Source of the DNA: Prodigiosinella confusarubida
GTDB lineage: Bacteria > Pseudomonadota > Gammaproteobacteria > Enterobacterales > Enterobacteriaceae
Direction of reading: 5' to 3'
Length of the DNA stretch: 64,000 bases
NCBI RefSeq assembly: GCF_002847015.1
Contig: NZ_CP025085.1
Coordinates: forward strand, 806,001-870,000
This document shows, in pieces, positions 31,884 through 41,703 of the stretch. The position numbers were made by a program, and so were the translations under genes. Under the pieces are notes generated by a model, which was not told where the DNA came from, searched no databases, and saw only the letters and a list, made by a program, of their open reading frames with translations. Numbering within the stretch: position 1 is the first letter of the stretch; each line of letters begins with the position of its first letter.

Positions 31884-32965
31884 CAACTCTCATTCATGTT
31901 TTAGGGGCGGATATTCCACACCATAATCACACTGTGCTGCGTTTTTTTAACGACACTCTGTCGCCGCAATTACCGGCCCGGCAAGTACAGCGTTTTATGG
32001 TGGTTGCCCGTGATACGGTGCCGTTGAATGATTTTCCGGCGTTAACCATTGCATTTTATCCTGATAAAAACACGCTGGCAAAGGCCGTTGTTGCGTTGGC
32101 TAAAGCCGACAGGGATACGCGTTTCTTTTTCCACGGTCAGTTTAACCCATTGATTTGGCTTGCGTTGATGTCTGGTGGAATTAAGCCATCACAGGCTTAC
32201 TGGCACATATGGGGGGCGGACTTGTATGAAGAGGCTACCAGTTGGAAGTATCGCTTGTTCTATCTGATGCGCCGTATTGCCCAACGGCGTGTTGGTCATG
32301 TTTTTGCCACTCGTGGTGATTTATTTCATTACCAACAGCGAACAGCCCAGGTTGGTGCCTCACTACTTTATTTCCCGACCCGCATGACTCCGGAATTTGA
32401 CAATGCTGAGCATGAAAAAGACCCAACCGCGCCACTGACTATACTGGTCGGGAATTCTGGCGATCGTACCAATCGACATATCGAAGCCTTACACGCCATT
32501 CATGAACAGTTTGGCTGTCGGGTCCGGGTGCTTGTCCCCATGGGCTATCCGGCCAATAATGATGTCTATATTTCACAGGTTCAGCAGGTGGGTAACTCGT
32601 TGTTTGGCGTGAAGTATTTCCAACTGCTCCGCCTGCCAATGTCTTTTGATGATTATCTGGCGATGCTGCGTACTTGTGATTTGGGTTATTTTATTTTTAA
32701 CCGCCAGCAGGGAATCGGGACACTGTGTCTGCTCATTCAGTGTGGCATACCGTTTGTTATCAGCCGAAAAAACCCTTTCAGGCAGGATTTGACGGCACAA
32801 AATCTGCCAGTATTGTTTTATGGTGATGTGCTTGATGAGACTGTAGTGCGCAGAGCCCAGCGTGAATTGGCATTGGTGAATAAGCAGCAGATAGCGTTCT
32901 TTTACCCTAATTATCTGTATGGCTGGCGACAAGCGCTGGCGCAGGCAGCAGGAGAATCGTCATGA
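31880..32965 (+). CDS. wecF: TDP-Fuc4NAc:lipid II Fuc4NAc transferase
   Basis: The 361-residue protein corresponds to WecF (RffT, GT56), which completes ECA lipid III by adding Fuc4NAc. Recognisable blocks include [23 protein letters not shown] and [13 protein letters not shown], the last a donor-binding region of the family. It overlaps wzxE and wzyE by 4 bp at each end, showing tight packing of the ECA operon. Confidence 0.94.
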   Translation: MTTLIHVLGADIPHHNHTVLRFFNDTLSPQLPARQVQRFMVVARDTVPLNDFPALTIAFYPDKNTLAKAVVALAKADRDTRFFFHGQFNPLIWLALMSGGIKPSQAYWHIWGADLYEEATSWKYRLFYLMRRIAQRRVGHVFATRGDLFHYQQRTAQVGASLLYFPTRMTPEFDNAEHEKDPTAPLTILVGNSGDRTNRHIEALHAIHEQFGCRVRVLVPMGYPANNDVYISQVQQVGNSLFGVKYFQLLRLPMSFDDYLAMLRTCDLGYFIFNRQQGIGTLCLLIQCGIPFVISRKNPFRQDLTAQNLPVLFYGDVLDETVVRRAQRELALVNKQQIAFFYPNYLYGWRQALAQAAGESS

Positions 32966-34335
32966 CGCAAGCGCAGTTCAGTGGCCTGCTGGCGGTTTAT
33001 CTGATCTCCGTGGTGTTCATCCTATTCCTGACCTGGCAGGAGTTCCGACGGGTGCGTTTTAATTTTAACGTGCTGTTTTCCCTACTTTACCTCTTAACGT
33101 TTTATTTTGGTTTTCCGCTCACCTGTATCCTGGTTTTCAGGTTTGATGTTGAAGTCGCTCCAGCGGAATATTTGCTGCAGGCCATGCTTTCTGCCACGGC
33201 TTTTTATGCTATCTACTTCGTCGTCTATAAAACCCGGCTGCGACCCAAAAACCGCGTAACCCGTCCCCCTGTATTTACCATGACCCGGGTGGAAGCTCAT
33301 ATTACCTGGCTACTGCTGGCGTTGGTTGCCGTGTGTACCGCCGGCGTGTTTTTTCTGAATAATGGCTTTCTGTTGTTCAAGCTAGATTCTTATAGCCAGA
33401 TTTTTTCCAGTGCAGTCTCTGATGTGGCGTTAAAACGCTTCTTCTATTTTTTTATCCCCGCCATGTTGGTGATCTATTTCCTGCATCAGACCCGGGTTGC
33501 CTGGTGCCTGTTCCTGCTCGCTACCGTCTCTTTTGGCATCCTGACTTACCTCATCATCGGGGGAACCCGCGCCAACATTATTATTGCATTTGCCCTGTTC
33601 CTGTTTATCGGTATCCGACGCGGCTGGATTACATTATGGATGCTGGCGGTGGCCGGTACAGTGGGGGTGGTTGGTATGTTCGGGTTGGCGTTGGCTCGCT
33701 ATAACCTGGATGTCAGTGGTGCAGCGGCGTTTTATACCTTTCTCTACCTGACGCGCGATACGTTTTCTCCCTGGGAGAATCTGGCATTGTTGTGGCAGCA
33801 TTACGACCGTATCACGTTTCAGGGGTTGGCTCCGGTGGTGAGGGATTTCTACGTATTTATACCTGGCTGGCTGTGGCCGTCCCGCCCCACGTTGATACTG
33901 AACAGTGCCAACTACTTTACCTGGGATGTACTGAATTACCACGCTGGGCTGGCCATTTCCCCAACATTATTGGGGTCATTACTGATCATGGGCGGAGTAG
34001 CCTTTATTCCTCTGGGTGCGGTGGTCGTTGGGTTGATCATTAAATGGTTTGACTGGCTGTATGATGCCGGATTACGTGACAGTAATCGTTATAAGGCGGC
34101 AATTCTGCAAAGCTTCTGCTTTGGTGCGGTATTCAATATTATCGTTCTGGCGCGTGAAGGTGTAGATGCCTTTGTTTCCCGGATCGTCTTTTTCTGTTTT
34201 ATTTTCGGCAGTTGCCTATTAATGGCCAAATTATTGTATTGGTTGTTGGACAGTGCAGGGGTTATCCGACAACGACGCTGTTCTCTAGCCTTGACACATT
34301 CAACGTCAGCCACACCAACAGACACTATGCGATGA
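32962..34335 (+). CDS. wzyE: ECA polymerase
   Basis: This 457-residue polytopic membrane protein sits in the WzyE position (E. coli 450 aa) between wecF and wecG. About 11 hydrophobic helices are seen, and the loop [13 protein letters not shown] near residue 195 is characteristic of the family. It joins ECA trisaccharide repeats in the periplasm with WzzE. Its 3' end overlaps the wecG start by 4 bp. Confidence 0.93.
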   Translation: MTQAQFSGLLAVYLISVVFILFLTWQEFRRVRFNFNVLFSLLYLLTFYFGFPLTCILVFRFDVEVAPAEYLLQAMLSATAFYAIYFVVYKTRLRPKNRVTRPPVFTMTRVEAHITWLLLALVAVCTAGVFFLNNGFLLFKLDSYSQIFSSAVSDVALKRFFYFFIPAMLVIYFLHQTRVAWCLFLLATVSFGILTYLIIGGTRANIIIAFALFLFIGIRRGWITLWMLAVAGTVGVVGMFGLALARYNLDVSGAAAFYTFLYLTRDTFSPWENLALLWQHYDRITFQGLAPVVRDFYVFIPGWLWPSRPTLILNSANYFTWDVLNYHAGLAISPTLLGSLLIMGGVAFIPLGAVVVGLIIKWFDWLYDAGLRDSNRYKAAILQSFCFGAVFNIIVLAREGVDAFVSRIVFFCFIFGSCLLMAKLLYWLLDSAGVIRQRRCSLALTHSTSATPTDTMR

Positions 34336-35084
34336 AAAGAGAGATAGAAGAACATGACGTGATTCCCCGCTACACCATCCGGGGGATAACGCTATATGGA
34401 TTTTGTCATATGGCGCAGTGTGTGGATTATCTTTTCGAGGGGGTGAGGGTAAAAACCGGGGCATTGATTGCCATGAATGCGGAAAAGTTGCTGGCTACAG
34501 AGAACGACTCAGAGTTACGTACCCTGATAGACGAGGCAGAGTATAAATATGCCGACGGTATCAGCATCGTGCGGTCTATCAGGCGAAAATATCCACAGGC
34601 GGAGGTCGCACGGATTGCTGGTGCTGATTTATGGGAGGCGATAATGCAGCGTGCCGGTCGAGAAGGGACCCCGGTTTTCCTGATCGGGGGTAAACCGGAT
34701 GTGCTGGCGCAAACGGTAGATAAGCTCCGTGCACAGTGGAAGGTCAATATCGTTGGCAGCCATACAGGTTACTTTGTGCCGGAACAGCGCCAGGCACTCT
34801 TTCAGCAGGTGAGCGATAGCAGTGCGCAGATTGTCACGGTAGCGATGGGTACGCCGAGACAGGAAATACTGATGCGAGACTGTCAGCAGTCTTACCCGTA
34901 TGCACTTTATATGGGTGTGGGTGGAACATATGATGTTTTTACCGGACGGGTAAAACGTGCACCGCTGGTCTGGCAAAATCTGGGACTGGAATGGTTTTAT
35001 CGGTTACTCACCGAACCCAGCCGAATCAGGCGACAAATTAAGTTGCTGCGTTACCTGGCCTATCATTTCAGCGGTCGTTTGTAA
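34332..35084 (+). CDS. wecG: UDP-ManNAcA:lipid I transferase
   Basis: Started at the ATG overlapping the wzyE stop (34332), the protein has 250 residues, near E. coli WecG (246). The open frame extends upstream into wzyE but without support. It belongs to the WecG/TagA/CpsF family (GT26), with [17 protein letters not shown] and VAMGTPRQE as family blocks. It transfers ManNAcA to Und-PP-GlcNAc in ECA synthesis. It is the last gene of the wec operon before the tRNA array. Confidence 0.95.
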   Translation: MKREIEEHDVIPRYTIRGITLYGFCHMAQCVDYLFEGVRVKTGALIAMNAEKLLATENDSELRTLIDEAEYKYADGISIVRSIRRKYPQAEVARIAGADLWEAIMQRAGREGTPVFLIGGKPDVLAQTVDKLRAQWKVNIVGSHTGYFVPEQRQALFQQVSDSSAQIVTVAMGTPRQEILMRDCQQSYPYALYMGVGGTYDVFTGRVKRAPLVWQNLGLEWFYRLLTEPSRIRRQIKLLRYLAYHFSGRL

Positions 35085-35200
35085 CGGTTAACCCTGCGTG
35101 GAGATGTGTATAAAAAACAGACCAGTGAGTTGATGTGGAGGGCAATGTGCCAGTAAATGAACAAAGCATAAGCAAACGCATCGTTTCTGAAAAAAAGCAC

Positions 35201-35229
35201 TAGACAGCTACTCATTAAATCCGTACTAT
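35201..35229 (+). promoter_or_regulatory. Promoter of the tRNA array
   Basis: TAGACA (35201-35206) and TACTAT (35224-35229) are separated by 17 bp, about 20 bp before the first tRNA. The stretch after the -10 is CCCCACCCGC, a GC-rich discriminator typical of stringently controlled stable-RNA promoters. Confidence 0.75.
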
Positions 35230-35250
35230 CCCCACCCGCAACGGCGCTAT

Positions 35251-35327
<77 letters not shown>

Positions 35328-35407
35328 TTATTATGAGTGCGAGAGCTGCGGAGGTATTTTACCCCGTAACAGAAGTACCGAATGCAGGTAGTAACGTAGT
35401 GGTATAT

Positions 35408-35484
35408 GGTGGCTATAGCTCAGTTGGTAGAGCCCTGGATTGTGATTCCAGTTGTCGTGGGTTCGAGTCCCATTAGCCACCCCA
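35408..35484 (+). tRNA. hisR: tRNA-His (GTG)
   Basis: This 77-nt tRNA has the extra 5' G of tRNA-His, the anticodon GTG in ATTGTGATT, and an encoded CCA end. It is the second gene of the array. Confidence 0.97.
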
Positions 35485-35505
35485 GATTTTAAAGTTTGTG
35501 AATAT

Positions 35506-35592
35506 GCGAAGGTGGCGGAATTGGTAGACGCGCTAGCTTCAGGTGTTAGTGTCTTAACGGACGTGAGGGTTCAAGTCCCTCTCTTCGCACCA
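35506..35592 (+). tRNA. leuT: tRNA-Leu (CAG)
   Basis: The 87-nt class II tRNA has a long variable arm and the anticodon CAG in CTTCAGG. The CCA end is encoded. It is the third gene of the array. Confidence 0.96.
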
Positions 35593-35633
35593 CACAAATG
35601 ATGATGTCAGTGGCATCAAAGCAGTAAATTTAT

Positions 35634-35710
35634 CGGCGAGTAGCGCAGCTTGGTAGCGCAACTGGTTTGGGACCAGTGGGTCGGAGGTTCGAATCCTCTC
35701 TCGCCGACCA
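35634..35710 (+). tRNA. proM: tRNA-Pro (TGG)
   Basis: The 77-nt tRNA has the anticodon TGG in TTTGGGA and an encoded CCA. It is the last gene of the array. The accessory region starts after it, but I saw no second copy of its 3' end that would mark an attachment site. Confidence 0.97.
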
Positions 35711-35767
35711 TCTTCTCTAAAGGTTTTGTCCATTAATGTTCGGACGAGGCCAGTAAGAAATAAAAAA

Positions 35768-35800
35768 AACAGTAAGTTGTCATGACTTACTGTTTTTTTA
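35768..35800 (+). terminator. Terminator of the tRNA array
   Basis: AACAGTAAGT pairs with ACTTACTGTT around TGTCATG, followed by a T-run of seven. It lies 58 bp after tRNA-Pro. Confidence 0.88.
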
Positions 35801-35831
35801 TTTGTTATGTTTCCCCTCAATATAGTGAAAT

Positions 35832-35849
35832 CCCCCCCCCCCTTTTTTT
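35832..35849 (+). repeat. Homopolymer tract C11-T7
   Basis: Eleven C followed by seven T occur in the gene-free stretch between the tRNA terminator and the amidohydrolase gene. Such tracts slip in replication and sequencing. It is about 340 bp from the next start codon, so a phase-variable promoter is possible but not supported by recognisable promoter elements. Confidence 0.7.
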
Positions 35850-36185
35850 ATGCATGCGTTTGGGCAAGAAATAGCGGCACATGTGATGCACTATGCTTAA
35901 CAGGTATGCGCTCCTTTGAATAAATATATTGATCCGCAAGCACATCAACAGACTAAAGCGTTACGGCAGAAATGGACCGGGGAATGACTACAGATGCCCG
36001 GTTTGTTAAAACTTTTTTTCTGTCTATAGTCATATAGTGAAAATGTCGTGCTATCTGTTTTGGTAACTTTCTATTTACTCTATATTTTGTTCGTTTTTTA
36101 TCAGTGGGATTGTCTGCGATACCGATACAGTCTTCTCTTCTGGCGACACAGATCCAAATTATTTTTATATGGGAAACGTGGAGGA
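35850..36185 (+). other. Gene-free leader of the amidohydrolase gene
   Basis: This stretch has no recognisable gene. The amidohydrolase frame is open from 36048, but those residues have no family character and the real start has its own GGAGG. No TPP riboswitch motifs are present. Confidence 0.4.
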
Positions 36186-36188
36186 ATG

Positions 36189-37514
36189 ATGGGGCGAATC
36201 ATTATCAAAAACGGCATGGTACTCACGTTGGATGAAGCGGGTACTTATTACGAAAGCGGTACTGTTATTGTCAATGGAGATCGACTCGCCGCTATTCTGC
36301 CTGCAAGCCAGTCTTTCGAATGTTTCCCGACAGACGAAGTAATTGATGCCTCGAATAAAATCGTGATGCCGGGATTAATCGATCTGCATTATCACACCGC
36401 TATAGGTAAAGGTTTCAATGACCATATGCCTTTGTGGGAATATCTGGATGAGTGTTGGTATCCATTGGTGAGAGCATTGGATCCAGAAGCGGCTTACTGG
36501 GCTGCGCTCGCCAGCTATACGGAGTCCATTAAAGCAGGTACAACGACGGTTAACGACATGTACCGTCAGCTCGATTCTCTGGCCATGGCTGCTGAAGAAA
36601 TTGGCATACGAGCGGTGCTGTGCAACGATGTTGCACTCAAGGAACATCATTTAGACTGTCTCCAGGATAACTACGATGCTTATCAGCGTAATCACGGCAA
36701 GGCCAATGGTCGTATCGAGGTACGCGTAGGTATTGAGTGGCTTCCCTTGGCTTCACCTGATTTATTACGCGAGGCGCGAGCCATGGCGGATACATTGGGA
36801 AGTGGCATTCATGTGCACCTAAATGAATCGCAAACTGAAGTCGATTTCTGTCTGGAAAAGTTTGGGCGTCGGCCAACGGAGCTGGCATATGATATGGGGC
36901 TGCTCGGCCCTGACACTATCGCTGCCCACTGTGTTTGGCTCAGTGATGGTGAAATCGCCATGATGGCCGAAACCGGAACCCACATCTCCCATAACCCAAA
37001 CTCCAATGCAAAACTGGGTAACGGTATTGCGCGTGTCCCCGAGATATTGGCTGCAGGTATTAATGTTGGGCTCGGACATGACGCAGTAGAATGCAATAAT
37101 AGTGCAGACATGTTTGAAGTTATGAAATACGCTTCTTTATTGCAACGTGCAAGCCGTGTCGATGCCAGCTTGATGCCAGCCAGAGAAGTCCTGCATATGG
37201 CTACTCATCATGGAGCAAAAGCATTGGGGCATGAAACTGGTCAACTGGCTGTGGGCAAAAAAGCAGACATCATTCTCGTTGAAACGAATAACGCAATCTT
37301 TACACCACTTTTGCGCGATACACCGGTTCATCTAACCAGCCATCTTGTTTTTGCTGCTAATGGCAGTACCGTTGATACGGTAATTATTAATGGTGAAATT
37401 GTGATGCGCGGCAGGGTTCTTACGCACGTTGATGAGCAACTGATCATCAGTGAGGCTAATGCGGCTTTCCGTCGCCTTAAGGACAATATAGTGGTGATGA
37501 AAGGTAATGATTGA
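36189..37514 (+). CDS. Amidohydrolase of the TRZ/ATZ type (probable aminohydrolase/deaminase)
   Basis: The 441-residue protein begins MGRIIIKNGMVLTLD; GGAGG lies just upstream, and the ATG at 36186 would add one Met. It is a metal-dependent amidohydrolase of the AtzA/TrzA/SsnA/guanine-deaminase group. HxH metal ligands lie in GLIDLHYHTA near residue 66. HVHLNES with a further His, AHCVWL, and the late Asp in GLGHDAVECNN follow. Such enzymes deaminate or dechlorinate purine, pyrimidine and triazine rings. It precedes a ThiXYZ-like pyrimidine-precursor importer by 240 bp. The substrate is unknown; a 4-aminopyrimidine would fit the context. Confidence 0.8.
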   Translation: MGRIIIKNGMVLTLDEAGTYYESGTVIVNGDRLAAILPASQSFECFPTDEVIDASNKIVMPGLIDLHYHTAIGKGFNDHMPLWEYLDECWYPLVRALDPEAAYWAALASYTESIKAGTTTVNDMYRQLDSLAMAAEEIGIRAVLCNDVALKEHHLDCLQDNYDAYQRNHGKANGRIEVRVGIEWLPLASPDLLREARAMADTLGSGIHVHLNESQTEVDFCLEKFGRRPTELAYDMGLLGPDTIAAHCVWLSDGEIAMMAETGTHISHNPNSNAKLGNGIARVPEILAAGINVGLGHDAVECNNSADMFEVMKYASLLQRASRVDASLMPAREVLHMATHHGAKALGHETGQLAVGKKADIILVETNNAIFTPLLRDTPVHLTSHLVFAANGSTVDTVIINGEIVMRGRVLTHVDEQLIISEANAAFRRLKDNIVVMKGND

Positions 37515-37753
37515 GTTTATCTGTAGTAATTAACCACCAGATGATGAAGGCTCTACATTATGAACCAGCATGTTGCTATGCAAGCTTGCTAATGGCATTG
37601 AATTAAGTTAGCCATCATTACAAACAATTAGCTCAATTATTTAAGATATTTCCTTGCCATATGACAAAATATTGACTCTTGGCGGATAAGACGGCTCCTC
37701 TGTGATGAAATGACTACCCTCTATTATATGAATTTTTAAAAAGGTAGCGTGTA

Positions 37754-38533
37754 ATGGGAAAAACGTCTGGCCCCCATCAGTCCGTATCCTCAGCAGCGGG
37801 AAATAGTGGGATTCCGGGAATCCGCGTAGATAACCTTACCTTACGTTTTGGTAACCATACTGTTTTCAATAAGCTGACTTTCGAGATTAAAGGTGGCGAG
37901 TTTGCGGTATTACTCGGTGAGAGTGGTGTTGGTAAAAGTAGTTTACTAAAGATTATTGCCGGGCTTTCCAACGCGACATCCGGAAATGTATGCGGTACGG
38001 ATGGACAACCACTCAATAATCGCATTGCCTATATGGGCCAGCAGGATCTGCTATATCCGTGGCTTAACCTTTTTGAAAATGTAACGCTTGGTGCAAGATT
38101 AAGACGAGAAAAGGTTGATAAACGCTGGGCGGAACATCTACTTGAACGCGTAGGGCTGGCAAACCGACGCACTGCATTGCCCGCTGAATTATCAGGAGGA
38201 ATGCGGCAACGAGCGGCTATTGCTAGAACGCTCTACGAACGGCGTCCCATTGTCCTGATGGATGAACCTTTCTCGGCATTAGATGCTATTACCCGAGTTA
38301 AAGTACAAGATCTGGCTGCTGAGTTACTAGAAGGGTGTACCGCGTTGTTCATTACGCATGATCCGATGGAAGCATGTCGACTCGGTCATTGCTTGATGGT
38401 GCTATCAGGACTTCCCGCCGGAATTGGGAAGCCTATTACTATCGCGGGTAATCCTCCTCGCTCCCTGGATGATCCTGAATTGCAAAGAAGCCAAGGTGAA
38501 CTATTGCGTCTTTTTGTGGAGCAAGCGCAATGA
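37754..38533 (+). CDS. ABC transporter ATP-binding protein (ThiZ/SsuB type)
   Basis: This 259-residue ATPase has a 24-residue N-terminal extension, then Walker A GESGVGKSSLL near residue 55, Q-loop MGQQD, signature LSGGMRQR near 143 and Walker B VLMDEPFSALD. It belongs to the nitrate/sulfonate/thiamin-precursor group of importers. The start follows AAAAGGTAGCG. It overlaps the permease start by 4 bp (ATGA). Together with the next two genes it forms a complete importer, resembling ThiXYZ for thiamin pyrimidine precursors. Confidence 0.88.
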   Translation: MGKTSGPHQSVSSAAGNSGIPGIRVDNLTLRFGNHTVFNKLTFEIKGGEFAVLLGESGVGKSSLLKIIAGLSNATSGNVCGTDGQPLNNRIAYMGQQDLLYPWLNLFENVTLGARLRREKVDKRWAEHLLERVGLANRRTALPAELSGGMRQRAAIARTLYERRPIVLMDEPFSALDAITRVKVQDLAAELLEGCTALFITHDPMEACRLGHCLMVLSGLPAGIGKPITIAGNPPRSLDDPELQRSQGELLRLFVEQAQ

Positions 38534-39333
38534 ATAACAAATTTTTGGCTCGTTATGCCCTTATTAGCCGGGGGATAGTGATTTTTCTCGGTCTAATCGC
38601 ACTCTGGTGGGGAGGGACTTGGTTATTTAGCTTACCAAGCTACATGTTACCAACGCCGCCTAAAGTTGTAGAGGCGCTGTGGAACGGCAGAAGCTATCTT
38701 TGGAAACATACATTGATCACGATGGTTGAAATTTGTCTCGGTCTTTTCTTTGGTCTGTTGTTCGGTGTGCTTTTTGCGTTGGCGATGATGTTTTCACCGA
38801 TATTACAGCGCTGGTTGATGCCAGTGCTCGTTATTAGTCAAGCTATACCGGTATTTGCACTAGCTCCATTGCTCGTGCTTTGGTTAGGTTTTGGTCTTTG
38901 GTCCAAGGTTGTTGCTACCACTTTGGTCATTTTTTTCCCGATAACGGCTTCTTTTTTTGATGGATTACGGCGAACTGAAACAGGTTGGTTAGAACTGGCC
39001 CAAACCATGGGGGCCTCTCCTTACTCACAATTACGTCATGTCCGGCTGATAGCGGCGTTACCCGCCTTCGGTTCCGGGTTGAGGGTAGCTGCAGTTATTG
39101 CACCGATTGGGGCAATTATCGGTGAATGGGTAGGCGCTGCGGGTGGACTTGGCTATGTTATGTTGAACGCAAATGCCCGAACGCAGACAGCAGTCTGTTT
39201 TGCCGCGCTTTTTATTTTGTCGATCATGGCTGTCGTGTTATGGCAACTGGTCGATGTATTTCTAAAGCATGTTCTCTACTGGGTTCCTGATTCAGAACGA
39301 AAAAATCAGCTCCCGGAGAGTAACCGTTCATGA
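38530..39333 (+). CDS. ABC transporter permease (ThiX/SsuC type)
   Basis: The 267-residue membrane protein has about six helices. The cytoplasmic coupling loop (EAA motif) is near residue 155 to 175, reading ELAQTMGASPYSQLRHVRL. It is a BPD_transp_1 permease of the type found in nitrate, taurine and thiamin-precursor importers. It overlaps the ATPase gene and is 19 bp before the binding-protein gene. Confidence 0.88.
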   Translation: MNNKFLARYALISRGIVIFLGLIALWWGGTWLFSLPSYMLPTPPKVVEALWNGRSYLWKHTLITMVEICLGLFFGLLFGVLFALAMMFSPILQRWLMPVLVISQAIPVFALAPLLVLWLGFGLWSKVVATTLVIFFPITASFFDGLRRTETGWLELAQTMGASPYSQLRHVRLIAALPAFGSGLRVAAVIAPIGAIIGEWVGAAGGLGYVMLNANARTQTAVCFAALFILSIMAVVLWQLVDVFLKHVLYWVPDSERKNQLPESNRS

Positions 39334-39352
39334 TGTCAAATAGGGGATAGGA

Positions 39353-40291
39353 ATGCTCAAGAAAACGGTTATCAGCTCGTTATTTGGTCTACTAATGGCA
39401 ACGTCGGTACATGCGCAGGAAAAAGTTACTGTTCTGTTAGATTGGTTTATTAATGCTGACCATGCTTCTCTCTTTGTCGCTGACCAGATAGGTGCTTTTA
39501 AGGCGGAAGGGTTGGAAGTCGAATTCGTGCCGCCAGCAGATCCCAGCACGCCTTCCCGTTTGGTGGCGGCAAAACAGGGAGACATAGCCATTAGCTATCA
39601 ACCACAACTTTATATGTATGCAGATCAAGGACTACCACTGGTTCGGGTCGGTACTATCATCAACACGCCATTGAATACATTGGCCGTTTTATCATCGTCA
39701 GGTATTCACTCTATGGCTGACCTGAAGGGAAAAAAGATCGGCTATTCCGTTAGTGGCATTGAGGAAGCCACGTTGAACAGCATGCTTAAACAGGGAAAAC
39801 TTACATTAAAAGATGTCACCCTGATCAACGTCAACTTCCAATTGGTGAGTGCCTTGATGTCAAAAAATGTCGACGCCGTGCTGGGTGGTTTTCGTAATAT
39901 TGAGGCACCCGAAATCCGGGAACTTGGCGTCGAACCAATCCTATTCAATGTCGAGGATTATGGTGTGCCTGCATATGATGAATTGATTGTGCTGGTTAAC
40001 AAAGATAGTGTCGGTGACCCGAAGATCAAAAAGTTTATGATAGCTTTGAAGAAAGGCACAGAATATCTAAGGATGCATCCGCAGGAAACATGGGCAGTCT
40101 TTGCTAAGCGTCATCCTGATCTGAACAACAAACTCAATAAGATTGCCTGGATGGCGACTGTACCTTATTTCGCTAAAGATCCCATGAAGTTGGATGTTGA
40201 ACGTTACCGTAGTTATGGGCATTTCCTGTTCGAAAATAAGCTAATCAATAAGGAACTTCCTGTCGGTGATTATGCTGTTGAATTAAAGTAA
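39353..40291 (+). CDS. ThiY/NMT1-like substrate-binding protein
   Basis: The 312-residue protein has a signal peptide that ends at VHA-QE near residue 22. The mature part begins with the NMT1/THI5-like pattern DWFINADHASLFVADQIG and continues with ISYQPQLYMYADQGLP. ThiY of this family binds formylaminopyrimidine or HMP-like thiamin precursors. The gene follows GGGGATAGG. Its position next to the riboswitch-controlled pyrimidine cluster on the other strand fits uptake of a hydroxymethylpyrimidine-like compound, but the ligand is inferred from family only. Confidence 0.85.
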   Translation: MLKKTVISSLFGLLMATSVHAQEKVTVLLDWFINADHASLFVADQIGAFKAEGLEVEFVPPADPSTPSRLVAAKQGDIAISYQPQLYMYADQGLPLVRVGTIINTPLNTLAVLSSSGIHSMADLKGKKIGYSVSGIEEATLNSMLKQGKLTLKDVTLINVNFQLVSALMSKNVDAVLGGFRNIEAPEIRELGVEPILFNVEDYGVPAYDELIVLVNKDSVGDPKIKKFMIALKKGTEYLRMHPQETWAVFAKRHPDLNNKLNKIAWMATVPYFAKDPMKLDVERYRSYGHFLFENKLINKELPVGDYAVELK

Positions 40292-40498
40292 TAAGATTTG
40301 ATAGCACAGCATTATGATAGGTTTGTTTTTCCCGGTTAACTGGTAGCAAGTGGATGATTGAGCAACCAAAAATTAATCACATGATGTCTTCAACAAACTC
40401 GATCATTTGCAAATTAGACACTTGTTCTCGTGACGGGGCACACATTATGTCATTTGGGCTATTCAGCACAAAGTAAATAGAACCAAGATAACGTTAAC

Positions 40499-41380
40499 TT
40501 AAGCTGAAGATGAATTACTTGGGGCCTTGTTGGTTAAGGTTAATACCAACAAGGCTCCGGTCATAGCTAACGCGCCAATTACATTTATAGCAGTAAGTGG
40601 CATTGGGAAAAAAGGTAACGCTATCAGTGCGACAATATATGGATTTATAGCACGCAACGTATTGGATTCAAAGAAAGATAAATGGCAAACACTTTTTATA
40701 TAGAAAAAGAGAGACAGGCTGGCAGAAACTGCACTTGTAAAAGCAAATATAAATGAAAAAGGGATTGTAATGAGTGAGTCCAATAAATCAATTTTTACCT
40801 GTACAGCAAGGAATGGTATTAATACTACATTGTAGCAAAATATAATCGTGGCGGGGCTTGCTGATATAGATACAAGTTTCAAAATGGCAAAGTTAAGGGC
40901 GAAAAGAAAAGCTGAGAATGAGGTAATTAATACCGCATCCCAAGGCCAGGGTGTGTTTGGTGCTGGCCAAGTTGAAATCAGTGAACTAAATATACAAACA
41001 ATCGCAATTCCTATTCTCGTTGGATTAAATTTTTCATTGAAAATCCAATGCGAGAGTAAAAAACCAAATGCTATTTGGGTTCGAGATAAAAATGCATGGC
41101 TCCCAGGATCAAGTCCTTTTAAGCCTTGATAGAACATAAACATTGCCACTAGATTAGTTGCAATGGCAAGTATTCCGTACCAGGAAGTAAAAAAACGATA
41201 GAAAGATTTGAATGTGATATAAGGAAAACTAATTAGAGCAGATATAATCGCAAATACCAGTAAAAAGGCAGATGTTGATATTTGTTGTAATGCAACTTTC
41301 GCTAGCACAGCGGAGACCGCACTGGCTATAATTGAAATACACTGATAAGCGAGTGGGCGTGCTCTCTGCAAGTGAGTCAT
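40499..41380 (-). CDS. EamA-family (DMT) membrane transporter
   Basis: The 293-residue protein is almost entirely hydrophobic, with ten predicted helices in two EamA halves. The first half ends near residue 140 (ending SLISTWPAP) and the second begins at WDAVLITSFSA. DMT carriers of this kind export metabolites, and some import thiamin or its precursors. It is the last minus-strand gene after the methyltransferase, with a 323-bp gap that holds an interspersed repeat. It may be the exporter or importer of the pyrimidine made by the cluster. It could have its own promoter. Confidence 0.75.
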   Translation of the reverse strand: MTHLQRARPLAYQCISIIASAVSAVLAKVALQQISTSAFLLVFAIISALISFPYITFKSFYRFFTSWYGILAIATNLVAMFMFYQGLKGLDPGSHAFLSRTQIAFGFLLSHWIFNEKFNPTRIGIAIVCIFSSLISTWPAPNTPWPWDAVLITSFSAFLFALNFAILKLVSISASPATIIFCYNVVLIPFLAVQVKIDLLDSLITIPFSFIFAFTSAVSASLSLFFYIKSVCHLSFFESNTLRAINPYIVALIALPFFPMPLTAINVIGALAMTGALLVLTLTNKAPSNSSSA

Positions 41381-41500
41381 GGTAACGTTTCCTGTCTGTG
41401 AGCCTGTAAATAATTCTGTGTAACTGCTTACCTATTAACAGTGATCGTTCAGTCACACATGGCTCTCCCTGGTCGTTATCGCTAACAATAGTGACTATCT

Positions 41501-41615
41501 ATATCCCCTTCGCCTTTCAAGATGCAGGTGTGTTGGCTGCATTCCTCCACTCGAGTCACTTATCTGGATTCACTCATTTACCGCTGTCCTGCATCTTGAA
41601 GTTTATCGGGTATAT
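41501..41615. repeat. ERIC-like interspersed repeat, copy 2
   Basis: Perfect 13-bp inverted ends, TTCAAGATGCAGG (41516-41528) and CCTGCATCTTGAA (41588-41600), are nested in outer ATATCCC and GGGTATAT. The middle contains GAGTCACTTATC and GATTCACTCA, a sequence type shared with the other copies in this window. It lies in the gap between the methyltransferase and the EamA gene, and could fold as a hairpin in the transcript. Confidence 0.75.
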
Positions 41616-41703
41616 GCATTTAACATAAATAGTCTGTCTTTGGTTTTTTTCGTAAATAATGCTGATTTTTAATAAAAAGTTTATGGTTTTATGAAATAAA
41701 CTA

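Noticed and set aside
35634-35710. Prophage or ICE attachment site at tRNA-Pro
   Set aside because: No second copy of the tRNA 3' end and no integrase or phage gene was found in the window.
36048-36185. N-terminal extension of the amidohydrolase with a membrane segment
   Set aside because: Family similarity starts at GRIIIKNG and a GGAGG lies directly before the ATG at 36186-36189.
41501-41615. CRISPR or small RNA gene in the palindromic repeat
   Set aside because: There is a single inverted pair with related copies elsewhere, no array of spaced repeats and no cas genes in the window.
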